Shown here: in pieces, positions 24,031 to 36,359 of the stretch
How positions within the stretch are numbered: position 1 is the stretch's first letter
Layout of the letters: each line of letters begins with the position of its first letter
From: Massilia sp. NR 4-1
GTDB taxonomy: Bacteria > Pseudomonadota > Gammaproteobacteria > Burkholderiales > Burkholderiaceae_D
NCBI RefSeq assembly: GCF_001191005.1
Contig: NZ_CP012201.1
Location: 6,262,001 to 6,326,000, forward strand
DNA length: 64,000 nucleotides
Direction of reading: 5' to 3'
Made by a program: the position numbers and the translations under genes
The notes under the pieces: model-generated
Database searches by the model: none
Told to the model about the DNA's origin: nothing
Seen by the model: the letters and a program-made list of their open reading frames with translations, nothing else

Positions 24031-24495
24031 ATGGGCGTCGAGATCGAGCGCAAATTCCTGGTGCGGAACGAGGGCTGGCGCGCGCAAGGCGAGCCGGTGC
24101 TGCTGCGCCAGGGCTATCTGTCCTCGCACCCGGAGCGCGTGGTGCGGGTGCGCATCGAGGGCGGGCAAGCGCTCATGACGATCAAGAGCAAGGCGGTGGG
24201 CGTCAGCCGCGGCGAGTGGGAATACCCGCTGCCGCTGGCCGATGCCGCCGAGTTCCTCGACCGCTTGTGCGAGCAGCCCATCATCGAAAAATACCGCCGC
24301 CGCATTCCCTATGCGGGCTTCGTGTGGGAGGTCGATGAGTTCCTGGGCGCGAACGCGGGCCTGGTCGTGGCCGAAATCGAACTGCCTAGCGAAGAGCAAG
24401 CCTTCGACAAGCCGGACTGGGTGGGCGAGGAAGTGACGCAGGATGTGCGCTATCTCAACTCCAACCTGATCGGCAAGCCTTACTCCAGCTGGTAA
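24031..24495 (+). CDS. CYTH-domain protein (triphosphate tunnel metalloenzyme)
   Basis: The protein has 154 residues and starts with the diagnostic E-x-E-x-K motif (VEIERKFLV). Later charged strands, including VRVRIEGGQALMTIKSK and FLGANAGLVVAEIELP, are those that line the tunnel. Bacterial members of this size are commonly inorganic triphosphatases (YgiF-like or NeuTTM-like); class IV adenylate cyclase is the less likely alternative. The gene is cotranscribed with the M14 carboxypeptidase gene upstream. Confidence 0.88.
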   Translation: MGVEIERKFLVRNEGWRAQGEPVLLRQGYLSSHPERVVRVRIEGGQALMTIKSKAVGVSRGEWEYPLPLADAAEFLDRLCEQPIIEKYRRRIPYAGFVWEVDEFLGANAGLVVAEIELPSEEQAFDKPDWVGEEVTQDVRYLNSNLIGKPYSSW

Positions 24496-24524
24496 GCGCT
24501 TTGGGCGTGGTCTATGCTTAGAGC

Positions 24525-24869
24525 ATGGACCGCGACTTCCACACCTTCCAGGCTCGCTTTGATGCCATCCTGCCGACCTTGGCAACCAAGGCCGATATGG
24601 AGGCCTTGCGCGCCGACGTGGCGCGCTGGACGCTGGCGACGGTGATTGGCCTGTTTGTCGGCTTTGCCGGGCTGTTCGTGGCCATCAGCAATATGCTGCG
24701 ACCTGTCATTCCGGCCACGACACCTATCGTACAGTCGGCAGTTCCCGAAACGCCTGGCGTGCCGGGAACTGCGGCGTCCGTACGGGAGCGTCCCAGTGAA
24801 CGTGGCCAGATCGCTTTTATCATCATCAACCCTGCAGCGGAGCCGCGGTCCGCGCCGTCGCGCAAGTAA
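24525..24869 (+). CDS. Small membrane protein of unknown function
   Basis: I do not recognise this 114-residue protein. A short helical N-terminus (DFHTFQARFDAILPTLATK, then ADMEALRADVARW) is followed by one transmembrane segment at about residues 36-57 (LATVIGLFVGFAGLFVAIS) and a Pro- and Ala-rich, probably disordered tail. The plan, a short coiled region then a membrane span, mirrors in reduced form the protein at 9415-9876. It follows the CYTH gene by 29 bases and ends at a strong terminator, which supports a real third gene of that operon. Confidence 0.6.
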   Translation: MDRDFHTFQARFDAILPTLATKADMEALRADVARWTLATVIGLFVGFAGLFVAISNMLRPVIPATTPIVQSAVPETPGVPGTAASVRERPSERGQIAFIIINPAAEPRSAPSRK

Positions 24870-24897
24870 AAAAGCCTCGCACATGGCGAGGCTTTTT
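24869..24897. terminator. Bidirectional terminator
   Basis: AAAAAGCCTCGC (24869-24880) and GCGAGGCTTTTT (24886-24897) pair over 12 bases around ACATG. The A and T runs at the two ends serve both converging transcripts. Confidence 0.93.
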
Positions 24898-24916
24898 GCA
24901 TTCCGGCTTGAACGGC

Positions 24917-26182
24917 TCAGTGGAAATGCTCGGTGCCGGTCGGCGCGTCTTCCGGCATTTCGGCATGGACCAGCTCGCCGGACGGATCGGCGAACAGCGG
25001 CGCGCCGCAATCGTCGCAGAACTCGACCACATAGCGCTCGCCCAGCTTCTTGATCTGGGTGACGCCGGCCGCGTTCAGGTGTTCGACGATTTCATCCACC
25101 GGCGTGCGCGGCTTGACCAGGGCGTCGAGCAGGCCGCCGATCGGGCCTTCCGGCGGCGTGCCTTCCTCGTCTTCCTGGCCGTACAGCGGCCACACCACGC
25201 CATAAATCACATCGCTGTTGGAGCGGCGCGTGAAGCCGACGCGGTATTCGTCGATCGGCGCATCGGCCGCTTCCTCGCCGAAGCCAGCCACCACGGCGCG
25301 CAGCTCGGCCGGCTCGCAAGCCAGCGAATGCGTCAGGTAGTGCACGGCGGCGCGGATCGAGACCGGGCGGATCAGCTTATCGGCCTCGCGGCAAGCCATG
25401 TAATACGCTTCTGGCAGCAGCAGCTCGACGCCGCAGCCGGGCAGCAGGCGGCTGACGGTCGGCGTGGCCTGGCTGCGCCACTGTTCCAGCGCGGCCTGGC
25501 GTTCTTCGGCCTGGTGCGCGTGGGCCGACGGCATCTGCCAGCGGAATATGGCTTCGCCGGCCGGCGCCACCACGGCCACCAGCAGGTAGCGCGTGTCGGC
25601 CAGGAAGGGCGCGGTTTCCGGCGTCTTCGTGTCCGATTTCAGCGCCACGCCTTTGAGCGCGGACTGGGCCAGCTTGTGCAGCTTGCCGTAGGTGTCGGCA
25701 TGGGTGCGCGGCAGCTGGTCGATGGAGTACAGGGTGGAGGCCATCGCCATGCGCGTGCCGTCGGCCAGCAGGTGGGCCGAGAAGTGGGCCGACAGCGTGT
25801 TCAGGATATCGCCCGGAATCGCGCCGGAGGCGATGGCGAAGCGGGTCCAGGCCAGCACCGGCGCCGCCACCAGCAGCACATCGTACTGCGCCGGGCCGTT
25901 CTCGCCCTCGACGGTGATGGTGGCCGATTCGCTGGCCGCTTCCACGCCGTCCATCAGCACGTCGTAAGCATTCAGGTCCGCGCCGAACAGTTTGTTCAGG
26001 GCGGCATCGATGGTGTCCTGGTGGCCGGTCTTCAGCAGTTTCAGCAACTGCGTATCCAGACTGCGTTCCCAACCGCGTTCTTCGAGCCGGCTGGCCGCCT
26101 GGCCTACGGCCTGGGCGAGGGAAAGAAGGCGCTGGCTGTCGGCGGACAATTTATGAGATGAATCTTTAGATGGTCGACGCAT
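24917..26182 (-). CDS. DUF2863 family protein
   Basis: The protein has 421 residues, the usual size of DUF2863, a family largely restricted to Burkholderiales. It is soluble and has no signal peptide. The C-terminus carries a possible metal knuckle, FCDDCGAPLFADPSGELVH, resembling a short zinc ribbon. The function of the family is unknown. It lies downstream of aconitase on the same strand, but a strong bidirectional terminator at 26263-26290 separates them, so it probably has its own promoter. Confidence 0.8.
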   Translation of the reverse strand: MRRPSKDSSHKLSADSQRLLSLAQAVGQAASRLEERGWERSLDTQLLKLLKTGHQDTIDAALNKLFGADLNAYDVLMDGVEAASESATITVEGENGPAQYDVLLVAAPVLAWTRFAIASGAIPGDILNTLSAHFSAHLLADGTRMAMASTLYSIDQLPRTHADTYGKLHKLAQSALKGVALKSDTKTPETAPFLADTRYLLVAVVAPAGEAIFRWQMPSAHAHQAEERQAALEQWRSQATPTVSRLLPGCGVELLLPEAYYMACREADKLIRPVSIRAAVHYLTHSLACEPAELRAVVAGFGEEAADAPIDEYRVGFTRRSNSDVIYGVVWPLYGQEDEEGTPPEGPIGGLLDALVKPRTPVDEIVEHLNAAGVTQIKKLGERYVVEFCDDCGAPLFADPSGELVHAEMPEDAPTGTEHFH

Positions 26183-26262
26183 AGCGCTACAGGTTTTCTG
26201 TCAGTGTAAAAGTTCTTGTTACTCGTATTGTAGTGGATTCGGCAAGGATGGGCTGTGCAAAT

Positions 26263-26290
26263 AAAAAACGCCGGGCATGCCCGGCGTTTT
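26263..26290. terminator. Terminator after acnA
   Basis: A perfect palindrome (26265-26290) built on AAAACGCCGGGC and its complement, with A and T tails, forms an intrinsic terminator in both directions. It ends the minus-strand acnA transcript. Confidence 0.9.
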
Positions 26291-26323
26291 GCGCGCAGCC
26301 GCCCGCGAGGGCGGCCATGGCGA

Positions 26324-29032
<2,709 letters not shown>

Positions 29033-29120
29033 GACCTCTCCTTCAGGTGGGTATCGTCTGTTATTAATGTTTCAGGGTATTGCAGCGCCCCCGAAAGGGC
29101 GTTTCCTCTTCCAGCTTGCC

Positions 29121-29648
29121 TTACGCAGCTGCGGCCGGAGTCTCCGCCGGCTTGTTCTGCTCGGGGCTCTTGCATTCGTTCGCCAGCTGGCGGCTCTGCT
29201 TCGAATCGAGCAGCATGCTCTTGGCCGGGATGCCGATCCAGACCAGGCCATACAGCTTGTTCTCGAAGCGCTGGGCGCCGGTGGTGGTGGCCACGCGCTT
29301 CAGGCGGTGCAGGCGTTTTTTCCAGCGCAGGGCGATGAAGTTCTCATCCTCGGTGTTCTGGTAGATGGTGACTTTGTTGCCCAGTTCGCAGGCGAATTCG
29401 GTGACGGCGGAACCGGTCACGCTTGGCTCGGCGGCTTCGTCCTCGCCATCGGCGGCGACAGCGGCGGTGGCGCCGGCGGCAGCTGCGGCGGCCGCCGCAG
29501 GCTTGGCGGCTTTAGCGGCCTTGCGCTTGGCGGGTTTCTTGTCCGCCTTGGCGGCCGGCTGGCCTTCGGCGTGGACGGCTGGGGCCAGGCACAGGGTGGC
29601 GGAACCGAGGGCGAGGCTGCAAGCCAGGAAGAGTTTGGAGATGGACAT
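29121..29648 (-). CDS. Exported protein with a MliC-like (lysozyme inhibitor) C-terminal domain
   Basis: The protein has 175 residues. A Sec signal peptide (MSISKLFLACSLALGSATL and on to AVHA) is followed by a low-complexity Ala/Lys/Pro linker (residues 30-70). The C-terminal 80 residues have a pair of cysteines (FACELGNKVTIYQ and ANECKSPEQ) and the strand pattern of MliC/PliC inhibitors of c-type lysozyme, including LKRVATTTGAQRFENKLYGL. The likeness is read by eye and moderate. The start overlaps the stop of the CoA lyase gene (TGATG), so translation is probably coupled. The protein would act in the periplasm. Confidence 0.62.
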   Translation of the reverse strand: MSISKLFLACSLALGSATLCLAPAVHAEGQPAAKADKKPAKRKAAKAAKPAAAAAAAAGATAAVAADGEDEAAEPSVTGSAVTEFACELGNKVTIYQNTEDENFIALRWKKRLHRLKRVATTTGAQRFENKLYGLVWIGIPAKSMLLDSKQSRQLANECKSPEQNKPAETPAAAA

Positions 29649-30655
29649 CAGTGTGTTTCCGTTGCTGGGTGATCAGGGGTGGCGCTCATCAGGGCGGCGA
29701 CCGATTCGGGCAGCGGCAGGCCGGCCAGGCGCGCGCGCTGCAAAACCGTCCAATAATATCGGTAGCTGGCGCGGTCGTGCAAGCGGCCGTTCTGGGCAAT
29801 CGGCCCCCAGGCGGCGCGCTCGGCCTCGTGCAGGATATTGGCCGCCTCGTTCACTTCGGAAGCGCGCGGCGTGAAGGCCTTGATCACGGGCTTGATCTGG
29901 TTCGGGTGGATGCTCCACATGCGGGTGTAGCCGAATTCGGCGGCGGCGCGCTGGGCATCGGTGGCCACCACCGCGCTGTCCTTGATTTCGGTGGTCACAT
30001 TATGCGAGGGCACCTTGCCGTGGGCATGGCAGGCGGCCGCGATATCGAGCTTGGCGCGCACCACCAGCGGATGGGCGAACTGGCCCGGCGTGCGCATGGC
30101 GTTGCCGGGAATGGCGCCGTAGTGGGCCGAGACGAAATCCATGATGCCGAAGGACAGGCATTCGACCTGGGGCAGGGCGGCGATGGCGAAGACGTCGCGC
30201 AGCGCGCCATGGGTCTCGATCAGCACGTGCACCGGCAGGTTGCTGCGGCCGGCTTTCAGGGCATGCTGGTTGATGGTGGCGATGGCTTTTTCCACGTCCT
30301 GCACGCCGTCCGGCTTGGGCAGTACCAGGTAGGCCAGTTTGTGGGCGGCGGCGCCGACGATGATTTCCACGTCGCGCTCGAAATGCGCGCTGGCGGCGTC
30401 GTGCACGCGGGCGCCGATGCGGCCGAAGCGGTTGGCCTCGTCGAGCAGCAGCTGGGCCACCAGCTGGGCGTGTTCCTCTTCCTTGCCGGCGGCGGCGCCG
30501 TCCTCGCAGTCGAAGGTGATGTCGAACAGGGGGCCAAGCTCTTGTTGCAGGGCCATCGACTTGCGCATCAGCTTCTCGGACCCTGCATAGTGGTCGCAGG
30601 CGGGAAGCAGCAGCGGTTGGCGTTTGCCCTGGAATAAAACCTCGGATGGGTGCAT
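29648..30655 (-). CDS. CoA ester lyase (HpcH/HpaI aldolase, CitE/malyl-CoA lyase family)
   Basis: The protein has 335 residues when started at ATG 30655 (MHPSEVLFQGKRQPLLLPAC); the open frame continues upstream, but that part lies over the mdh terminator. CitE-family features are FDITFDCEDGAAAGKEEEH (metal site), the arginine in IGARVHDAAS, and the glutamate in PVHVLIETHGAL. The family cleaves or forms 3-hydroxyacyl-CoA esters such as malyl- or citramalyl-CoA. Its place between mdh and acnA suggests work on C4-C6 acids. It lacks partner citrate lyase subunits nearby. Confidence 0.85.
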   Translation of the reverse strand: MHPSEVLFQGKRQPLLLPACDHYAGSEKLMRKSMALQQELGPLFDITFDCEDGAAAGKEEEHAQLVAQLLLDEANRFGRIGARVHDAASAHFERDVEIIVGAAAHKLAYLVLPKPDGVQDVEKAIATINQHALKAGRSNLPVHVLIETHGALRDVFAIAALPQVECLSFGIMDFVSAHYGAIPGNAMRTPGQFAHPLVVRAKLDIAAACHAHGKVPSHNVTTEIKDSAVVATDAQRAAAEFGYTRMWSIHPNQIKPVIKAFTPRASEVNEAANILHEAERAAWGPIAQNGRLHDRASYRYYWTVLQRARLAGLPLPESVAALMSATPDHPATETH

Positions 30656-30701
30656 CTTGGCGTTCGTGTTGGCAGAATCAGGGGTTGCAGAAAGCGCTAA
30701 G

Positions 30702-30730
30702 GCCGCACTGCTTTCGGCAGTGCGGCTTTT
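30702..30730. terminator. Hairpin after mdh
   Basis: GCCGCACTGC (30702-30711) pairs with GCAGTGCGGC (30717-30726) around a five-base loop. A T-run flanks the plus-strand side and a weaker one the minus-strand side. It lies between mdh and the CoA lyase gene and probably ends or attenuates the mdh transcript. Confidence 0.65.
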
Positions 30731-30790
30731 GCGGCGGATCGGTGGTTTAACCGGTTCCACGTTGTGCGGCGGATTTATCCGCTATGCCTA

Positions 30791-31780
30791 TTATGGCAGC
30801 AGATGCTTCACGCCTTCGCGCTCTTCGGTCAGTTCCTTGAGCGTGATGTTGATGCGTTCTTGCGAGAAGGCGTCGATTTCCAGGCCCTGGACGATTTTGT
30901 ATTCGCCGTTTTCGGTGGTCACCGGGAAGCCGAACATGGTGCCTTCAGGGATGCCGTAGGAGCCGTCCGATGGGATGCCCATGGTGGTCCATTTGCCGTT
31001 GGTGCCCAGTACCCAGTCGCGCACGTGGTCGATGGCGGCGTTGGCGGCCGAAGCAGCCGAGGACAGGCCGCGCGCTTCGATGATGGCGGCGCCGCGCTTG
31101 CCGACGGTCGGCAGGAAGGTGTCGCTGTTCCACACCGCGTCGTTGATGGTCTCTTTCACCGACTTGCCGTCGATGGTGGCGAAACGGTAGTCAGCGTACA
31201 TGGTTGGCGAGTGGTTGCCCCACACGCACAGTTTTTCGATCGAGGCGACCGGTTTGCCGACCTTGGCGGCGATTTGCGACAGGGCGCGGTTGTGGTCCAG
31301 GCGCAGCATGGCGGTGAAGTTCTTGGCCGGCAGGGAAGGGGCCGATTTCATCGCGATGTAAGCGTTGGTGTTGGCCGGGTTGCCGACCACCAGCACTTTC
31401 ACGTTGCGCGAAGCGACGGCGTCCAGCGCCTTGCCTTGCACGGTGAAGATCTGGGCATTGGCTTCCAGCAGGTCTTTACGCTCCATGCCTGGGCCGCGTG
31501 GGCGGGCGCCCACCAGCAGGGCCACGTCGGCGTCTTTGAAGGCGGTCATCGGATCGGCGTGGGCGGTCATGCCGGCCAGCAGCGGGAAGGCGCAGTCGTC
31601 GATTTCCATCATGACGCCCTTCAGCGCTTTCTGCGCTTTTTCGTCAGGGATTTCAAGCAGTTGCAGAATGACTGGCTGATCCTTGCCCAGCATGTCGCCG
31701 TTGGCGATGCGGAACAGCAGGGAATAGCCGATCTGGCCGGCGGCGCCGGTAACGGCAACACGCATTGGGGTTTTAGCCAT
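30791..31780 (-). CDS. mdh: Malate dehydrogenase
   Basis: The protein has 329 residues, as in the type 2 bacterial malate dehydrogenases of beta-proteobacteria. The Rossmann motif is [16 protein letters not shown] at the N-terminus. The mobile loop with the substrate arginines is [15 protein letters not shown], and the catalytic histidine is in [13 protein letters not shown]. It oxidises malate to oxaloacetate with NAD. I chose the ATG at 31780 because the family N-terminus begins there and GGAG precedes it; the open frame upstream has no likeness. The gene diverges from the GntR regulator. Confidence 0.96.
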   Translation of the reverse strand: MAKTPMRVAVTGAAGQIGYSLLFRIANGDMLGKDQPVILQLLEIPDEKAQKALKGVMMEIDDCAFPLLAGMTAHADPMTAFKDADVALLVGARPRGPGMERKDLLEANAQIFTVQGKALDAVASRNVKVLVVGNPANTNAYIAMKSAPSLPAKNFTAMLRLDHNRALSQIAAKVGKPVASIEKLCVWGNHSPTMYADYRFATIDGKSVKETINDAVWNSDTFLPTVGKRGAAIIEARGLSSAASAANAAIDHVRDWVLGTNGKWTTMGIPSDGSYGIPEGTMFGFPVTTENGEYKIVQGLEIDAFSQERINITLKELTEEREGVKHLLP

Positions 31781-31988
31781 GATGAATCTCCAAGTGGAAT
31801 AAAAACGATCTGAAGCTGGACCTACGCTTGTAAAAATATAATGATACCAAATGCGCCGCACAAATTTGACGCACAAGGCATCAGGAACTATGCTTTTTCT
31901 GTACTGCGCAACGCCCTCGCGCGGGCAGCCGGAAACCGCATCGACGGCGAGTGTAGGCCCCGAATGCCCGTCTGTCAATCATATCTTA

Positions 31989-32004
31989 TGTCTTATATAA
32001 GACA
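31989..32004. promoter_or_regulatory. Perfect 16-bp palindrome between mdh and gntR
   Basis: TGTCTTATATAAGACA is a perfect palindrome, 57 bases before the GntR start codon. Its GT...TA...AC pattern fits operators of HutC-type GntR proteins. Autoregulation is likely, and control of mdh, 209 bases away on the other side, is possible. Confidence 0.6.
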
Positions 32005-32061
32005 GATAACTTGTCGGGTTTTGCTGGACGAATAGACCCTTTTGTGGTGAAATCTCGCCCT

Positions 32062-32883
32062 ATGAATTCCGTCCCGCCCAACCAGACCAGTCCAGCCGCT
32101 GCCGCCAGCGCGCCGGCGACCCCGGCTCAGGGCGCGACCGCCTCCTCCACCGTTGCGCCGAGCGCTTCGCCCACCTTCTCCCCGCTGTACCAGCAGATCA
32201 AGGCCCTGATCACGCAAAGCCTGCAGTCGGGCGAGTGGAAGCCGGGCGAGCTGATTCCCAGTGAAGTGGAGCTGGCCAACCGCTTCAAGGTCAGCCAGGG
32301 CACGGTGCGCAAGGCCATCGACGAGCTGGCGGCCGAGAACCTGGTGGTGCGCAAGCAGGGCAAGGGTACGTTCGTGTCGACCCACCATGAAGCGCGCGCC
32401 CACTTCCGCTTCCTGCGCCTGATGCCCGACGAGGGCGTGCCGCACTACCCGGAAAGCAAATTCATCGAAGTGCGGCGCCTGCGCGCGCCGGCCGACGTGG
32501 CGCGCCTGCTCGACCTGAAGTCGGGCGATGCGGTGATCTATATCAAGCGCGTGCAGTCCTTCGACGGCGTGCCGACCATCGTCGAGGAGCTGTGGCTGCC
32601 CGGCCTGCTGTTCAAGGGGCTGACGGCGGAGCGGTTGAATGAATACAAGGGGCCGATGTACGGCCTGTTCGAATCCGAGTTCGGCACCCGCATGATACGG
32701 GCGGCCGAAAAAATCCGCGCCGTCTGTGCCGCCGAAGCCGATGCTGCACTGCTGCACACGGCGGCCGGCACGCCGCTGCTGTGCGCCGAACGCGTCTCGT
32801 TCACGTATGGCGATAAACCGGTGGAATTGCGCCGCGGCCTGTATCTGACGGAGCGTCATCATTATCAAAATGACCTCAATTAG
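32062..32883 (+). CDS. GntR/HutC family transcriptional regulator with UTRA domain
   Basis: The protein has 273 residues. After a Pro/Ala/Ser-rich tail of about 40 residues comes the winged helix-turn-helix (PLYQQIKALITQSLQSGEWK, then PSEVELANRFKVSQGTVRKA). The UTRA ligand-binding domain follows from about residue 120. It is placed directly before sdhC on the same strand and diverges from mdh, as seen in related bacteria, which suggests control of TCA-cycle genes in response to a small acid. The leader palindrome at 31989-32004 is the likely autoregulatory site. ATG 32062 is chosen because upstream in-frame DNA overlaps that palindrome. Confidence 0.88.
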   Translation: MNSVPPNQTSPAAAASAPATPAQGATASSTVAPSASPTFSPLYQQIKALITQSLQSGEWKPGELIPSEVELANRFKVSQGTVRKAIDELAAENLVVRKQGKGTFVSTHHEARAHFRFLRLMPDEGVPHYPESKFIEVRRLRAPADVARLLDLKSGDAVIYIKRVQSFDGVPTIVEELWLPGLLFKGLTAERLNEYKGPMYGLFESEFGTRMIRAAEKIRAVCAAEADAALLHTAAGTPLLCAERVSFTYGDKPVELRRGLYLTERHHYQNDLN

Positions 32884-32929
32884 ATAATCTTGTTGAGCCG
32901 CTAAGAAATGGGGCGGCGCAACATAATTT

Positions 32930-32945
32930 TTGTTATATGTAACAA
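32930..32945. promoter_or_regulatory. Inverted repeat in the sdhC leader
   Basis: TTGTTA-TATG-TAACAA lies 116 bases before the sdhC start. It keeps the GT...AC symmetry of the gntR palindrome but with two fewer bases between the GT and AC pairs. It is a candidate operator for the adjacent GntR regulator. Confidence 0.45.
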
Positions 32946-33061
32946 TACATATTGGTGGGGAGGACGAAAATCGGCGAAAATCGCGGTCTTACCGCAGTTT
33001 TACTTTCGCTGCCTCGTCGCAGTATCGAAATAATTAGCACTAAGCCATAGGGAGGTTAATG

Positions 33062-33484
33062 ATGTCTGAAGCCGTAAGGGAAGCACCAAAAAAAGAACGG
33101 CCTGAGTTCCGTAATATCCACGTTACGCAACTGTCGAACTACCGCTTGCCTTTAGCCGGAGTTGTATCCATCTTGCACCGCATTAGCGGTTTCCTGATGT
33201 TTGCCCTGCTGCCTGTTGTCCTGTATCTGCTCGAGCAGAGCATCCGATCGGAACTTTCCTTCGCTTACTTCCAGGGCATCGCCTCGCACTGGTTCGTCAA
33301 GCTGGTGATCCTGGCCCTGGTCTGGGCGTATATGCAGCACTTCTGCGCCGGCGTGCGCCACCTGATCATGGACACCCACGTCGGCCTGGACAAGGATTCG
33401 GCGCGCAAGAGCGCCGCGACCGTACTGGCAATCAGCCTGACCCTGACCGCCCTGGTGGCCCTGAAATTGTTTGGAGTGTTCTAA
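33062..33484 (+). CDS. sdhC: Succinate dehydrogenase cytochrome b556 subunit
   Basis: The protein has 140 residues and three transmembrane helices. The family motif ILHRISGFLMFALLP lies in the first helix, and the haem-ligand histidine is in the segment HFCAGVRHLIMDTHVG. With SdhD it anchors the dehydrogenase in the inner membrane and binds haem b and quinone. Two ATG codons stand side by side at 33059 and 33062; the second has better spacing from GGAGG (33051-33055). The TAA stop abuts the sdhD ATG. Confidence 0.95.
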   Translation: MSEAVREAPKKERPEFRNIHVTQLSNYRLPLAGVVSILHRISGFLMFALLPVVLYLLEQSIRSELSFAYFQGIASHWFVKLVILALVWAYMQHFCAGVRHLIMDTHVGLDKDSARKSAATVLAISLTLTALVALKLFGVF

Positions 33485-33850
33485 ATGGCGAATAATAATA
33501 TCGGCCCAAAACGCCTGGTCGTCGGCGCCCATTACGGCCTGAAAGACTGGCTGGCGCAGCGCGTGACCGCGATTCTGATGGTGGTGTATACCGCCGTGCT
33601 GCTGTTCTCTTTCCTTTCCGGCAGCAACTTCACCTATGAAGGCTGGGCTGGCCTGTTCGCCCAGCAGTGGTTCAAGCTGTTCAGCGCCGTGACGCTGTTC
33701 GGCCTGTTCTACCACGCCTGGGTTGGCATGCGTGACATCTGGATGGACTACGTTAAACCAGTCGGCGTCCGTCTGTTCCTGCAAATTGCCACCGTGCTGT
33801 GGTTGATCGCCTGCGCCGCATGGTCGGTGCAGATTCTGTGGAGTGTGTAA
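33485..33850 (+). CDS. sdhD: Succinate dehydrogenase membrane anchor subunit
   Basis: The protein has 121 residues and three hydrophobic helices. The segment [19 protein letters not shown] is the SdhD signature, with the histidine and aspartate/tyrosine near the haem and quinone site. It pairs with SdhC. The start directly follows the sdhC stop, and sdhA starts two bases after its stop, so the four subunits are made from one mRNA. Confidence 0.95.
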   Translation: MANNNIGPKRLVVGAHYGLKDWLAQRVTAILMVVYTAVLLFSFLSGSNFTYEGWAGLFAQQWFKLFSAVTLFGLFYHAWVGMRDIWMDYVKPVGVRLFLQIATVLWLIACAAWSVQILWSV

Positions 33851-33852
33851 TC

Positions 33853-35631
33853 GTGGCAGCAATCAAATCTGCAATCCCTACCCGCCGCTTTGACGCGGTG
33901 ATCGTTGGCGCCGGCGGTTCCGGCATGCGCGCCTCCCTGCAACTGGCGGAAGCCGGCCTGAATGTGGCCGTGCTGTCCAAGGTCTTCCCGACCCGCTCGC
34001 ACACCGTGGCGGCGCAGGGCGGCATCGGCGCTTCGCTGGGCAATATGTCGGAAGACAACTGGTTCTGGCATATGTTCGACACCGTCAAGGGCGGCGACTA
34101 TCTGGGCGACCAGGACGCCATCGAATTCATGTGCCGCGAAGCGCCGAAAGTCGTGTACGAGCTGGAACACTTCGGCATGCCGTTCGACCGCAACCCGGAC
34201 GGCACCATCTACCAGCGTCCGTTCGGCGGCCATACCGCCAACTTCGGCGAAAAAGCCGTGCAGCGCGCCTGCGCCGCGGCTGACCGTACCGGCCACGCCC
34301 TGTTGCACACCCTGTACCAGCGCAATGTGCGCGCCCGCACCCACTTCTTCGTGGAGTGGATGGCCCTGGACCTGATCCGCGACGCTGAAGGCGACGTGGT
34401 CGGCGTGGTGGCCCTGGAAATGGAAACCGGCGAGTGCATGATCCTGGAAGCGAAGACCACCATCTTCGCCACCGGCGGCGCCGGCCGCATCTTCGCGGCC
34501 TCGACCAACGCCTTCATCAACACCGGCGACGGCATGGGCATGGCGGCACGCGCCGGCCTGCCGCTGCAGGATATGGAGTTCTGGCAGTTCCACCCGACCG
34601 GCGTGTCCGGCGCGGGCGTGCTGATCACCGAAGGCGTGCGCGGCGAAGGCGGCATCCTGATCAACTCCAACGGCGAACGCTTCATGGAACGCTATGCGCC
34701 GACCCTGAAGGATCTGGCGCCGCGCGACTTCGTGTCGCGCTCGATGGACCAGGAGATCAAGGAAGGCCGCGGCTGCGGTCCGAACAAGGACCACGTGCTG
34801 CTGGACCTGCGCCACATCGGCTCCGAGACCATCAAGAAGCGTCTGCCTTCGATCCTGGAAATCGGCCACAAGTTCGCCAACGTCGACGCCACCAAGGAAC
34901 CGATTCCTGTCGTGCCGACCATCCACTACCAGATGGGCGGCATCCCGACCAATATCCACGGCCAGGTGGTGGCCCCGACCGGCGACGGCAGCCAGAAAGT
35001 GGTCAACGGCCTGTACGCGATCGGCGAATGCGCCTGCGTCTCGGTGCACGGCGCCAACCGCCTGGGCACCAACTCCCTGCTCGACCTGGTGGTCTTCGGC
35101 CGCGCGGCCGGCAACCACGTGGTGGCGCAGAACCTGAAGCAAAAAGAATTCAAGCCGATGCCGAAGGACGCCTCCGAATTCGCCATGGGCCGTCTGAACA
35201 AGCTGGAAACCTCGACCGGCGGCGAACGCGTGCAGAACGTGGCCAACGATATCCGCGCCACCATGCAGAAGTACTGCGGCGTGTTCCGTACCGACGAGCT
35301 GCTGACCCAGGGCTACCAGGAAATCATGAAGCTGGACGAGCGCCGCAAGCACGTGTCCTTCCAGGACAAGTCCAAGGTCTTCAACACCGCCCGCGTGGAA
35401 GCGCTGGAGCTGGACAATCTGATTGAAACTGCCAAGGCCACCATCACCTCGGCTGTAGCACGCAAGGAATCGCGCGGCGCCCACGCGCACAGCGATTATC
35501 CGCAGCGCGACGACGACAACTGGATGAAGCACACGCTCTGGTTCTCCGAAGGCAACCGCCTGGAGTACAAAGCCGTTGTCACCAAACCGCTGACGGTCGA
35601 TACCTTCAAGCCGAAACCACGTACTTTCTAA
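33853..35631 (+). CDS. sdhA: Succinate dehydrogenase flavoprotein subunit
   Basis: The protein has 592 residues. The dinucleotide-binding motif is [19 protein letters not shown], the histidine that links FAD covalently is in [17 protein letters not shown], and the active-site arginines lie in the C-terminal half ([20 protein letters not shown] region). It oxidises succinate to fumarate. The start is GTG 33853: the family N-terminus begins there and the sdhD stop lies immediately upstream. Further upstream, the frame overlaps sdhD. Confidence 0.96.
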   Translation: MAAIKSAIPTRRFDAVIVGAGGSGMRASLQLAEAGLNVAVLSKVFPTRSHTVAAQGGIGASLGNMSEDNWFWHMFDTVKGGDYLGDQDAIEFMCREAPKVVYELEHFGMPFDRNPDGTIYQRPFGGHTANFGEKAVQRACAAADRTGHALLHTLYQRNVRARTHFFVEWMALDLIRDAEGDVVGVVALEMETGECMILEAKTTIFATGGAGRIFAASTNAFINTGDGMGMAARAGLPLQDMEFWQFHPTGVSGAGVLITEGVRGEGGILINSNGERFMERYAPTLKDLAPRDFVSRSMDQEIKEGRGCGPNKDHVLLDLRHIGSETIKKRLPSILEIGHKFANVDATKEPIPVVPTIHYQMGGIPTNIHGQVVAPTGDGSQKVVNGLYAIGECACVSVHGANRLGTNSLLDLVVFGRAAGNHVVAQNLKQKEFKPMPKDASEFAMGRLNKLETSTGGERVQNVANDIRATMQKYCGVFRTDELLTQGYQEIMKLDERRKHVSFQDKSKVFNTARVEALELDNLIETAKATITSAVARKESRGAHAHSDYPQRDDDNWMKHTLWFSEGNRLEYKAVVTKPLTVDTFKPKPRTF

Positions 35632-35647
35632 GCAAGGGCCTTACAAC

Positions 35648-36358
35648 ATGGCACGTACTCTCAAATTCAAGATTTACCGCTACGATCCGGACAAGGATGC
35701 CAAGCCTTACATGCAAGACCTGACGGTCGAGCTGAAAGACACCGACAAGATGCTGCTCGACGCACTGCAGCGCATCAAGTCCGACGTGGACGATTCGCTG
35801 GCCCTGCGCCGCTCCTGCCGCGAAGGCGTGTGCGGTTCGGACGCCATGAACATCAATGGCAAGAACGGTCTGGCCTGCACCACCAACCTGAACGAGCTGA
35901 GCGAGCCGATCGTGCTGCGTCCGCTGCCAGGCCTGCCGGTGATCCGCGACCTGATCGTCGACATGACCCAGTTCTTCAAGCAGTACGACTCGATCAAGCC
36001 GTTCCTGATCAACGACTCGATCCCGCCGGAGAAAGAGCGTCTGCAATCGCCGGAACAGCGCGAAGAGCTGGATGGCCTGTACGAGTGCATCCTGTGCGCC
36101 TGCTGCTCGACCTCCTGCCCGTCGTTCTGGTGGAATCCGGACAAGTTCGTCGGCCCGGCCGGCCTGCTGCAAGCCTACCGCTTCATCGCCGACAGCCGCG
36201 ACGAAGCCACCGGCGCGCGTCTGGACAACCTGGAAGACCCGTACCGCCTGTTCCGCTGCCACTCGATCATGAACTGCGTGGACGTCTGCCCGAAAGGCCT
36301 GAATCCGAACAAGGCCATCGGCAAGATCAAGGAATTGATGGTCCGCCGCGCGATCTGA
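35648..36358 (+). CDS. sdhB: Succinate dehydrogenase iron-sulfur subunit
   Basis: The protein has 236 residues. The [2Fe-2S] cysteines are in [20 protein letters not shown] with a fourth just after, the [4Fe-4S] motif in [12 protein letters not shown], and the [3Fe-4S] cysteines in the remaining part of that motif and [17 protein letters not shown]. It carries electrons from the flavin to quinone. It starts 16 bases after sdhA. Confidence 0.97.
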   Translation: MARTLKFKIYRYDPDKDAKPYMQDLTVELKDTDKMLLDALQRIKSDVDDSLALRRSCREGVCGSDAMNINGKNGLACTTNLNELSEPIVLRPLPGLPVIRDLIVDMTQFFKQYDSIKPFLINDSIPPEKERLQSPEQREELDGLYECILCACCSTSCPSFWWNPDKFVGPAGLLQAYRFIADSRDEATGARLDNLEDPYRLFRCHSIMNCVDVCPKGLNPNKAIGKIKELMVRRAI

Positions 36359-36359
36359 T

